Source: Candidatus Altarchaeum sp. CG2_30_32_3053 (lineage in GTDB: Archaea; Altiarchaeota; Altiarchaeia; Altiarchaeales; Altiarchaeaceae). Taken from it: a DNA stretch of 10,985 nucleotides. Shown one piece after another: positions 6,021 to 10,985 of the stretch (position 1 is its first letter; each line of letters begins with the position of its first letter). Where the stretch lies: the NCBI GenBank assembly GCA_001873845.1, contig MNZY01000032.1:1-10985 (forward strand). The letters run 5' to 3'. The position numbers were made by a program, and so were the translations under genes. Below the pieces are notes generated by a model, which searched no databases, was not told the DNA's origin, and worked only from the letters and a program-made list of their open reading frames with translations.

Positions 6021-6659
6021 ATGGAAAGTAAGAAAGACAGTTATGTCAGAATTTTGGACTCAAAAGAAGTTAGCGAAGATAACGCACCGTTTAAGATAAT
6101 GCCGGCTGTTCAGGCGGTTGGAGAAGAGTATTGGACATTGCTTGAAGTTGCTCCGAAGGATAATGTAAAATTAGAGGTTAAAGAAAGAGCGTATATAGGC
6201 GATGAAAAAAGAGACAAAGTAGACCATATAATAAAAAGAATAATTTACAATGACCTTTCAAATAGTGCAAAAAATGTATTAGTTGAAGTAATTTCCGGGA
6301 TTGTAATGGACCGGGAAAAATATTTTATTCAGTTTATGAATACAATCGGCCCTCTGAATGTCCGAATGCACTCTCTGGAAACATTTCCAGGTATTGGAAA
6401 AAAACTGACATCAGAAATTATAAATGAAAGAAACATTAAACCATTTGATGACTTCAAAGATCTTAAAAAAAGAGTGAAAAATGTCGGTGATGTTCCAACA
6501 CATCTTGCAGAGAAAATCGTCGAAGAACTAAAAGGTGAAAGTACGCATTATTTCTTCATAGATTTGAAGAACATGGACAGGGTTGCAGGAGAACGAACAG
6601 GGACGGAAAGAAGCAGAAGAGAAGAATACGATAATCGGCCCATATACAGAAGGAGATAA
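6021..6659 (+). CDS. DUF655 protein with helix-hairpin-helix, nucleic-acid binding
   Basis: This 212-residue protein matches the archaeal DUF655 family, of unsolved function but conserved beside L21e and RpoF genes. The N-terminal half (about 25-100) resembles an OB-like beta domain, including YWTLLEVAP and LEVKERAYIGDEKRDKVDHI. Residues 122-150 contain a helix-hairpin-helix (FPGIGKKLTSEIINER then FDDFKDLKKRV), typical for non-specific DNA or RNA backbone contact. The tail (about 191-212) is Arg-rich and disordered-looking. In many archaea the next gene is ksgA, encoding the 16S rRNA dimethyladenosine transferase; here it is fibrillarin, 16 bp downstream, suggesting a shared transcript and a link to rRNA processing. 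The exact role is unknown. Confidence 0.88.
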   Translation: MESKKDSYVRILDSKEVSEDNAPFKIMPAVQAVGEEYWTLLEVAPKDNVKLEVKERAYIGDEKRDKVDHIIKRIIYNDLSNSAKNVLVEVISGIVMDREKYFIQFMNTIGPLNVRMHSLETFPGIGKKLTSEIINERNIKPFDDFKDLKKRVKNVGDVPTHLAEKIVEELKGESTHYFFIDLKNMDRVAGERTGTERSRREEYDNRPIYRRR

Positions 6660-6675
6660 AAATAAAAGTTAAAAG

Positions 6676-7317
6676 ATGAATCAGATATTTAGCGAGGTCT
6701 ATAGAGAAGGAAGAAATATAGCAACAAAAAATAAATTTAAGGGAAATACTGTATATGGTGAAAAGATCATATCTGAAAAAGGTAACGAATTTCGTTTTTG
6801 GAACCCTGAAAGAAGTAAATTGGCAGCAGCAATACAGAACGGACTAAGAAACTGGACTCTAAAAAAGGACCATAATGTCCTCTATCTTGGTGCATCTTCG
6901 GGAACAACTCCCAGTCATGTGGCTGATATTGCAAATATGGTTTTTGCGGTTGAAATTTCAAAAAGAATGATGCGAGACCTTATACAAATCTCCGAAGTCA
7001 GAACAAATGTAATTCCCATTCTGGCAGATGCGTCAAAACCGGAAACATACATGGACAGAATATTGTCTGTTGATTTTATTTATCAGGATGTTGCACAGCC
7101 AAATCAGGCGGAAATTTTAAACAAAAATGCGGAAATTTTTAAGCCGAAATTTGCGATGCTCGCAATAAAGGCACGAAGTATAGATGTAACAAAAAATCCG
7201 TCCCAGATTTTTAAAAAAGAAATAGGAAAACTGAATAATTTTGAGGTTATTGAAATTATAAAACTGTATCCTTATGACAAGGATCATGTTCTTGTAAATT
7301 TGGGATATAATGGATAA
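6676..7317 (+). CDS. flpA: Fibrillarin-like 2'-O-methyltransferase
   Basis: This 213-residue catalytic subunit of box C/D ribonucleoproteins methylates ribose 2'-OH on rRNA and tRNA under guide RNAs, using S-adenosylmethionine. The SAM-binding core is LYLGASSGTTPSHVADI (69-85) followed by VFAVE (89-93) and the acidic LADAS (116-120). The family signature DFIYQDVAQPNQAEI spans 133-147. The K-D-K-H tetrad is present: K48 in NPERSKL, D138, K165 in AIKARSID and H204 in YDKDHVLV. Length is typical for archaeal fibrillarin without the eukaryotic Gly/Arg arm. In many archaea it neighbours nop5 (nop56); no such gene lies in this window. It is followed at once by the structured RNA candidate at 7320-7665. 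Confidence 0.96.
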   Translation: MNQIFSEVYREGRNIATKNKFKGNTVYGEKIISEKGNEFRFWNPERSKLAAAIQNGLRNWTLKKDHNVLYLGASSGTTPSHVADIANMVFAVEISKRMMRDLIQISEVRTNVIPILADASKPETYMDRILSVDFIYQDVAQPNQAEILNKNAEIFKPKFAMLAIKARSIDVTKNPSQIFKKEIGKLNNFEVIEIIKLYPYDKDHVLVNLGYNG

Positions 7318-7319
7318 GT

Positions 7320-7665
7320 CAATCACCCACTAATGAATTGATGGGCTTGTTTCGTGAGAGATAAGGGAAACTGGTTGATTAGGGGCTTTGAAAACAAAAC
7401 AAAATGCGAGAACAAAAACAAAAGTTATCAGGAGAGTTAAAGGACACACCTGCGGATACTTCTCTATTCTGTAGCTCTGTAAATTGTTCATTAAACAGAG
7501 AGGAAACTCTCAGTGTGGACGATATAGTACTGACTGATAACAACCCCGAAAAGAACCAGAACCCACAGTCTAGCAGGACTGGATAGGACCCGTGGGTTTC
7601 TGTTTTAAACATATAGGCAAATTCATCCAACCAGCAAAACTGGTCGGTTTTCTTTGCCTTTTTAT
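7320..7665 (+). ncRNA. Structured non-coding RNA, family not assigned
   Basis: This 375-bp gene-free gap is unusually GC-rich for a spacer here (139 G/C of 340 counted for 7321-7660). On the plus strand I see: CCC-a-CUAAU (7326-7334) pairing with AUUAGGG (7378-7385); CUUGUUUC/GAGAUAAG (7346-7353/7358-7365) closed by a GUGA tetraloop; CUGGUU (7371-7376)/AACCAG (7554-7559); GUUAUCAG (7424-7431)/CUGAUAAC (7534-7541); GAGAG/CUCUC (7498-7511) closed by GAAA; and a 10-bp stem 7557-7566/7592-7602 with one bulge. Some pairings are alternatives. A-rich single-stranded stretches (7391-7423) fit the plus strand. It ends in a terminator-like stem. RNase P, SRP and H/ACA were considered, but no diagnostic core was found. 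Exact ends are uncertain. Confidence 0.65.
7615..7664 (+). terminator. Two-part stem followed by T run, 3' end of RNA candidate
   Basis: AGGCAAA (7615-7621) pairs with UUUGCCU (7653-7659). Inside it, CCAACCAG (7627-7634) pairs with CUGGUCGG (7640-7647) with one mismatch and a CAAAA loop. CTTTTTA follows directly, consistent with U-tract termination in archaea. It could equally be a 3' structural domain of the RNA. Confidence 0.5.
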
Positions 7666-7671
7666 ATAAAT
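7660..7671 (+). promoter_or_regulatory. Candidate TATA box for the DHH gene
   Basis: TTTTATATAAAT lies about 22-33 bp before the ATG at 7693, the distance expected for a leaderless archaeal transcript. It overlaps the T run that ends the RNA candidate, so terminator and promoter would be packed together. Confidence 0.45.
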
Positions 7672-7692
7672 TTTAAAAAATTTAAATTTTAG

Positions 7693-8574
7693 ATGAATAT
7701 AGCAATCTCACACTCGGATGCAGATGGAATATTGACAGTAGTTATGCTTTTAAAAGTAACACATGCCGATAAGGTTTATTTTACCTCTCCCGCAAAGATG
7801 ATAAGAACAATAGGCAATTCGATATATACTGACAACATAAAAAACAATTTGCATATATTTGACATTTCAGGAACCAGATCAACGATTACCGCTTCATCCG
7901 TATTTGAAAATGCGTTGTGGATTGACCATCACGAATGGAATGAAAATCAGGAATATGTGAAAAATTTTGAAAATGTCAAAGCGGTTGTAAATCCGGAAGC
8001 AAAAAGTGCAACCCGCGTTGCTGCAGAACATTTTCACATAAGTTCAAATCTGGTGAAGTATGCAGATGAAATAGACACAAATGATGTTAAAGCAACAGAA
8101 AGCGAAAGAATACTCTATATTACCGAAAATTTCAGGGCTACTTTGTCTTATTACAAAATGCTTGAATTTGCAAGAAAACTTGCGGTTGATGAGAATGAAA
8201 TTTACAATCATTTTTATGATAAAATAATTGAAGATCGCAAAATTTTGACACAAAAGGCAATAAATTTCGCAAAGGATAATGTTGTATTTGAAAAAATAAA
8301 TGCTCTGAATATAGGAATAATTGAAGCCAGTGAATCACTTCCTGTAAGTAAAATTTCCGACAATATTGAATGCGACATTCTTGTGGCAGTAATGCATCAA
8401 AAAGGAATTATCCCGACTACAAAATTAGAATTTAGATCAAAGAATATTGATATATATGCTGTCGCAAAGGAATTTGGCGGCGGCGGGCACAAATATGCGA
8501 GCGGAGCAACATTACAGGGAACGGCTGGAAGGGAATTTATATTGGAAAATCTCAGGATGTTGCTGGGGCATTAA
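7693..8574 (+). CDS. DHH/DHHA1-family phosphoesterase
   Basis: This 293-residue protein has a DHH catalytic domain and a C-terminal DHHA1 substrate-binding domain. Metal-binding motifs are visible in order: HSDADGI (7-13, with D9 and D11), FDISG (56-60, D57), and WIDHHE (76-81, D78-H79-H80). The DHHA1 glycine motif GGGGHKYASG lies at 262-271. The family includes nanoRNases, cyclic-dinucleotide phosphodiesterases, PAP phosphatases and RecJ-like exonucleases. At this length, without an OB-type C-terminal domain, a nanoRNase or small-nucleotide phosphoesterase is more likely than a full RecJ, but the substrate cannot be read from sequence. The ATG is AT-flanked with a TATA-like box upstream. It lies between the RNA candidate and a 626-bp repeat-bearing spacer. 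Confidence 0.9.
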   Translation: MNIAISHSDADGILTVVMLLKVTHADKVYFTSPAKMIRTIGNSIYTDNIKNNLHIFDISGTRSTITASSVFENALWIDHHEWNENQEYVKNFENVKAVVNPEAKSATRVAAEHFHISSNLVKYADEIDTNDVKATESERILYITENFRATLSYYKMLEFARKLAVDENEIYNHFYDKIIEDRKILTQKAINFAKDNVVFEKINALNIGIIEASESLPVSKISDNIECDILVAVMHQKGIIPTTKLEFRSKNIDIYAVAKEFGGGGHKYASGATLQGTAGREFILENLRMLLGH

Positions 8575-8741
8575 TTTTAAGTATTGAGTATCGGCTAAAA
8601 TCAAAAATCAACCAAATTAACGATTGCCATTCAAACAAAATGTATATTTCTCTCCATGCTTTCTATAAATATTAGACATGTTACAAAATAACCTTTATTT
8701 TTAAAAGCAATAAATTTTAATATCTGAACGAAGTGAAGTTA
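8575..8741. other. Non-coding spacer before the main hairpin array
   Basis: This is the first part of the 626-bp gap between the DHH and CBS genes. It has no reading frame of note. It contains TATCGGCTA (8589-8597) and ACCAAATTAA (8611-8620), both echoed next to the array at the right end of the window. It also has GAACGAAGTGAA (8726-8737), repeated at the far side of the array. Confidence 0.5.
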
Positions 8742-8917
8742 TTTCAAAACTTGCTTTTGAAATATACTGAAAATCTTTGAGATTTTCAATCTTTAAAAAA
8801 TCTGTGGGATTTTTTAAATACTGAAACCTTTGGTTTCAATCTTTAAAAATTTACGAAATTTTTAAATACAGAAAACTATGTGTTTTTAATCTTTAAAAAT
8901 CAACATGATTTTTAAAT
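8742..8917 (+). repeat. Main alternating-hairpin repeat array
   Basis: Seven hairpins follow one another with constant linkers. A leading hairpin TTTCAAAA/TTTTGAAA (8742-8762) is followed by TATACT. Type B hairpins GAAAATCT/AGATTTTC (8769-8787), GAAACC/GGTTTC (8823-8837) and GAAAAC/GTTTTT (8871-8887) alternate with type A hairpins AAAAAATC/GATTTTTT (8795-8815), AAAAATTT/AAATTTTT (8845-8863) and AAAAATCA/TGATTTTT (8895-8913). B to A linkers are always AATCTTT; A to B linkers are AAATACT or AAATACA. Stem sequences differ between units yet stay paired. Confidence 0.85.
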
Positions 8918-8919
8918 GA

Positions 8920-8931
8920 GAACGAAGTGAA
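8920..8931 (+). repeat. Right copy of 12-bp direct repeat flanking the array
   Basis: GAACGAAGTGAA (8920-8931) repeats 8726-8737 exactly and is followed by similar sequence (CTTAT here, GTTAT there). The two copies bracket the main hairpin array with about 180 bp between them. Confidence 0.6.
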
Positions 8932-8970
8932 CTTATACTTTTTTGGTATTTGTTTAGCTAATTGAATTTT

Positions 8971-9017
8971 ACTGAAACCTTTGGTTTCAATCTTTTAAAA
9001 TTTATGAAATTTTAAAA
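8971..9017 (+). repeat. Single B-A unit of the alternating-hairpin repeat
   Basis: ACT, then GAAACC-TTT-GGTTTC (8974-8988), the linker AATCTTT, and an 11-bp perfect stem TTTTAAAATTT/AAATTTTAAAA with an ATG loop (8993-9017). It has the same plan as the main array, about 50 bp beyond its end. Confidence 0.7.
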
Positions 9018-9200
9018 TTACCTTGTCATATCTTGTTTTTGTAGTTATTTTTTCATATTTTTGACACTTAATTTTTTAAGCAGATAAACAAGTACATTTT
9101 CTGATAAGCAAGTCCATACTTTATAGATTCAATACGAAAATAAATTTAGAAAGAATTATAATTATATATCCAAAATAAAAAACAAATCCAAAATTTAAAA
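9018..9200 (+). promoter_or_regulatory. Spacer with candidate TATA box for the CBS gene
   Basis: AT-rich sequence without a reading frame. ATTATATAT at 9161-9169 lies about 32-40 bp before the ATG at 9201, so a TATA box there would give a leader of roughly 10 bases. No other structure is evident. Confidence 0.4.
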
Positions 9201-9611
9201 ATGCGCGGAAAACAAAAAAGGACAAATGCCGGGGATATTATGAGTGCAGGAATTGTGACTGCTGAAAACAACATGACATTGTTAAATGTTGCAAGAACCA
9301 TGTCTGATAAAAAAATAGGAAGTATTATCGTGGTAAATTTATCTCACGAACCTGTTGGATTGATCAGGGAGACAGATATTTTAAGAGCAATATCAAAATA
9401 TGAACAAAAATTTTTTGATTTAACTGCACAGGAAATAATGTCAAAACCGCTGATTACTGTCCCTGCTACAACAGATGTTGAAAGGGTTGAAAAAGAGATG
9501 AAGAGGCACAAGATTAAACACCTGCCTGTTATTTCGTCGGGAAAGGTAATTGGAATCGTAACAACAAAAAATCTGGTTGATTATTTGGGAAAATGGGAAA
9601 TTAAGGACTGA
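9201..9611 (+). CDS. Two-CBS-domain protein
   Basis: This 136-residue protein consists almost entirely of a CBS pair, a module that binds adenine nucleotides such as AMP, ATP or SAM and usually regulates a partner. CBS1 spans about 12-66 (DIMSAGIVTAENNMTL, then KIGSIIVVN and PVGLIRETDIL). CBS2 spans about 77-131 (EIMSKPLITVPATTDV, then KIKHLPVISSGKVIGIVTTKNLVDYL). Each ends with the typical G(L/I)(I/V)...(T/K)(D/N)(I/L) segment; T58-D59 of CBS1 fits the ribose-contacting Thr/Asp, while CBS2 has K-N there. No fused enzymatic domain is present, so it is a stand-alone sensor or regulator of unknown target. It lies 42 bp before priL and is probably co-transcribed with it. Confidence 0.92.
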   Translation: MRGKQKRTNAGDIMSAGIVTAENNMTLLNVARTMSDKKIGSIIVVNLSHEPVGLIRETDILRAISKYEQKFFDLTAQEIMSKPLITVPATTDVERVEKEMKRHKIKHLPVISSGKVIGIVTTKNLVDYLGKWEIKD

Positions 9612-9653
9612 AATTTTAATGAAATTTTAAATTTTAAAATACATAAAATTTAA

Positions 9654-10649
9654 ATGATGTTCGTGCACGATGTCCGGTTTTTAAGCAGATATCCTTTTCT
9701 AAAAGAATCAAAGGAGTATATTGAAGGGAAAAATTTAAGTATAGATGCAATTGCCGAAAGCCCTGTTTACGGAAGTGCGATTAAGATAGCGATAGAAAGG
9801 ATTATAAACGGAATTAAGAGAAAAACAAAGTATTCTCCGATTTTAAATTTAGAGGATACAGGTTATGAAATTTACCTGATTTCCTTTCCTTTGTCAAAAA
9901 TTTTTTTGAGTCAGGCAGAAGTCAGTGAAAATTTAAGACAATTGTATGCAAAAAGTGAAGGTATGTTATTTGAAACATTTATAAAGAAAGAAAATGAAAA
10001 TGTGAGGACAGAAATTTTAAGGGAAATTTTAAATTTTTCCCGTTCCCAAAACAGATATGTTATTTACTTTGCTGATTACCTGTTTTATACCAAAAATTTA
10101 AAGGACGGAAAATTAGACCTGATTAACAGAAGAATGAATAACGGCCTTGTTGAAGTAAATGAGAACGAACTGATAACCATAGCAAGAGACATTTTAGAGA
10201 GAAAGTATGCCATGACATTAAATTTAAGTGGTGTCAATTTGCCTGAAATTATCGTTGAAAAGGCGAAATTACTGAAAAACGAAATAAAAAAAATAGAGGG
10301 CGAAATTTCTCCTAAAATCAGTGTCCGGTTTAAAACAAATCAGGAAATGCCTCCCTCAATTGCCCGCATAATCCAGAAAATTGAAAATAAAGAGAATACG
10401 AACCATAATGAAAGATTCGTGCTTGCATCGTTTTTGCTCAACAAAGAAATACCTGTTGAAGAAATAAAAAAAATTTTCGCTCATTCCTCAAATTACGATG
10501 AAAAAAAAACATCTTATTATTTGGACTACTTATCAAAGAGAAAATATACATGTCCTTCTTATACTACCATGAAGAGTTTGGGCATAATGATAAGTGAGGA
10601 AGAGGAAAAATTTAAAAATCCGCTTGCTTACCGAAAAAAGGAAAAATAG
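9654..10649 (+). CDS. priL: DNA primase large subunit PriL lacking the Fe-S cysteines
   Basis: This 331-residue regulatory subunit of archaeal/eukaryotic-type primase works with catalytic PriS to start replication primers. The N-terminal helical domain includes FLSRYPFLKESKEYI (9-23) and YEIYLISFPLSKIFL. The C-terminal domain has the family's conserved frame: MPPS (232-235), NHNERFVLASFLLN (250-263), NYDEKKTSYYLDYL (280-293), YTCPSYTTMKSLGI (298-311) and KNPLAYR (321-327). In most archaeal homologues four cysteines in PPC, PSC, G-L-C and E-K-C hold a 4Fe-4S cluster; here the aligned residues are S235, Y303, M312 and F320. The only cysteine in the protein is C300. The rest of the fold looks intact, so this is cluster loss, not decay. 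Start is ATG at 9654 or the next ATG at 9657. PriS is not in the window. Confidence 0.93.
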   Translation: MMFVHDVRFLSRYPFLKESKEYIEGKNLSIDAIAESPVYGSAIKIAIERIINGIKRKTKYSPILNLEDTGYEIYLISFPLSKIFLSQAEVSENLRQLYAKSEGMLFETFIKKENENVRTEILREILNFSRSQNRYVIYFADYLFYTKNLKDGKLDLINRRMNNGLVEVNENELITIARDILERKYAMTLNLSGVNLPEIIVEKAKLLKNEIKKIEGEISPKISVRFKTNQEMPPSIARIIQKIENKENTNHNERFVLASFLLNKEIPVEEIKKIFAHSSNYDEKKTSYYLDYLSKRKYTCPSYTTMKSLGIMISEEEEKFKNPLAYRKKEK

Positions 10650-10819
10650 GTCTAAATTTATAATGTTGAAATTTTAGGTAATAATTTTTAAATTAGGATA
10701 ATTATTTTGTGAGAGATATTTTAAAAATCTGCTTAATATGTTCATTTACAAAATAATCTGCGTAGGTCCTATAACTTATAAAAATATTAGTAAAAAAACA
10801 GTAACTATTCAGAGGGTAT
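10650..10819. other. Non-coding spacer after priL
   Basis: First half of the 336-bp gene-free right end. It is AT-rich, with no reading frame or clear terminator. The short patch TCTGCGTAGGTCCTATAAC (about 10757-10775) is the only GC-richer part, and I could not assign it. Confidence 0.4.
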
Positions 10820-10894
10820 TTTCAAAATGAAATTTTGAAATACTGAAACCTTTGGTTTCAATCTTTAAAAAATTTGTGAGATTTTTTAAATACA
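10820..10894 (+). repeat. Alternating-hairpin repeat with leading hairpin
   Basis: A leading hairpin TTTCAAAAT/ATTTTGAAA with a GAA loop (10820-10840) is followed by TACT. Then come type B GAAACC-TTT-GGTTTC (10845-10859), linker AATCTTT, type A AAAAAAT/ATTTTTT (10867-10887) and AAATACA. This is the same order and orientation as the start of the array at 8742, with one B-A unit only. Confidence 0.75.
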
Positions 10895-10948
10895 TGACTA
10901 TCGGCTATTGACCGAATTAAATGTCATTAATTTATTTACTTTCTTTCC

Positions 10949-10984
10949 TATATTATTTATATGAATGCAAGCATAAATAATATA
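10949..10984. repeat. 12-bp perfect inverted repeat at the window edge
   Basis: TATATTATTTAT (10949-10960) and ATAAATAATATA (10973-10984) are exact inverted copies around the 12-nt spacer ATGAATGCAAGC. An ATG at 10961 opens a frame that runs off the window, but eight codons are too few to call a gene. The repeat could be an operator, a hairpin, or an element end. Confidence 0.5.
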
Positions 10985-10985
10985 A

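Noticed and set aside
7520..7532. Group I intron S-like element (GAUAUAGU)
   Set aside because: No matching R element that would form P7 was found upstream, and the region interrupts no recognisable exon.
7404..7586. 60-codon plus-strand ORF within the RNA candidate
   Set aside because: Its translation has no hydrophobic core or recognisable motif, and it lies across paired segments of the predicted RNA. Its openness is better explained by the region's higher GC content.
7320..7620. Box C/D or H/ACA guide RNA
   Set aside because: No properly spaced C (RUGAUGA) and D (CUGA) boxes were found. ACA trinucleotides follow some stems, but they are common in the A-rich linkers and no clear K-turn or pseudouridylation pocket was seen.
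7320..7665. RNase P RNA
   Set aside because: ACAGAGAGGAAAC (7495-7507) and CAGAACCC (7557-7564) recall parts of conserved RNase P regions from memory. However, no matching CR-I/CR-V pair able to form helix P4 (GAGGAAAGUC with ACAGAA...GGCUUA) was found, and the order does not fit. A covariance search should decide.
7320..7665. SRP RNA
   Set aside because: The helix 8 signature (GGAA-type loop with AGCAGC opposite CAGG) was not found on either strand. The only AGCAG (7572-7576) lies in a small unrelated loop.
8742..8917. CRISPR array
   Set aside because: The repeated parts are 7-bp linkers and the variable parts are self-complementary hairpins of 15-21 bp, not unique spacers. No cas gene is nearby.
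10961..10985. Gene start at the right edge
   Set aside because: Only eight codons are visible and no motif can be judged, so it is mentioned only with the inverted repeat.
1..10985. tRNA or rRNA genes
   Set aside because: No T-arm (GGTTCRA-type) with a matching acceptor stem and no rRNA core sequences were found by reading both strands.

Overview
This window comes from an AT-rich archaeal genome. The archaeal signature genes are ribosomal protein L21e, RNA polymerase subunit Rpo4 (RpoF), a DUF655 protein, fibrillarin, a Nob1-like PIN nuclease, the short archaeal form of adenylosuccinate synthetase and the primase large subunit PriL. Starts are mostly ATG directly after A/T-rich sequence with no Shine-Dalgarno motif, as expected for leaderless or short-leader archaeal transcripts. 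Short genes, very AT-rich spacers and a CxxC-x17-CxxC zinc-ribbon protein fit a small-genome (DPANN-like) archaeon, but that lineage call is inference.

Layout. Positions 1-214 hold a 151-bp MITE-like element with 12-bp terminal inverted repeats, placed just before a 60-residue zinc-ribbon gene (215-397, +). An empty 386-bp spacer ending in short tandem repeats precedes a membrane-anchored SppA-type serine/lysine protease (784-1698, +), followed in the same frame by a small doubtful ORF (1741-1986). A minus-strand block runs purA (5060-3981), then a 53-bp-period hairpin repeat array, then an OB-fold/HD exonuclease-like protein (3820-2771) overlapping a Nob1-like PIN/zinc-ribbon nuclease by 4 bp (2774-2280). 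Diverging from purA, the plus-strand information-processing cluster reads L21e, Rpo4, DUF655, fibrillarin (5233-7317).

After fibrillarin comes a gene-free, relatively GC-rich stretch (about 7320-7665; 139 G/C of 340 by hand count for 7321-7660). It folds on paper into several perfect or near-perfect helices, two capped by GNRA tetraloops, and ends in a stem followed by a T run. I read it as a structured non-coding RNA whose family I could not assign. A DHH phosphoesterase (7693-8574) follows, then a 626-bp spacer with the best copy of a modular repeat: alternating hairpins with constant linkers AATCTTT and AAATACT but different stem sequences that stay complementary. Then come a two-CBS-domain protein (9201-9611) and priL (9654-10649). 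The window ends in a non-coding stretch with another copy of the repeat and a 12-bp inverted repeat at its edge.

Functionally the window is dominated by RNA and information processing: transcription (Rpo4), ribosome (L21e, Nob1-like), RNA modification (fibrillarin), RNA turnover (HD/OB protein, perhaps DHH) and replication priming (PriL). The points most worth checking are the unassigned RNA, the alternating-hairpin repeat family, and a PriL in which all four expected iron-sulfur cysteines appear to be replaced.
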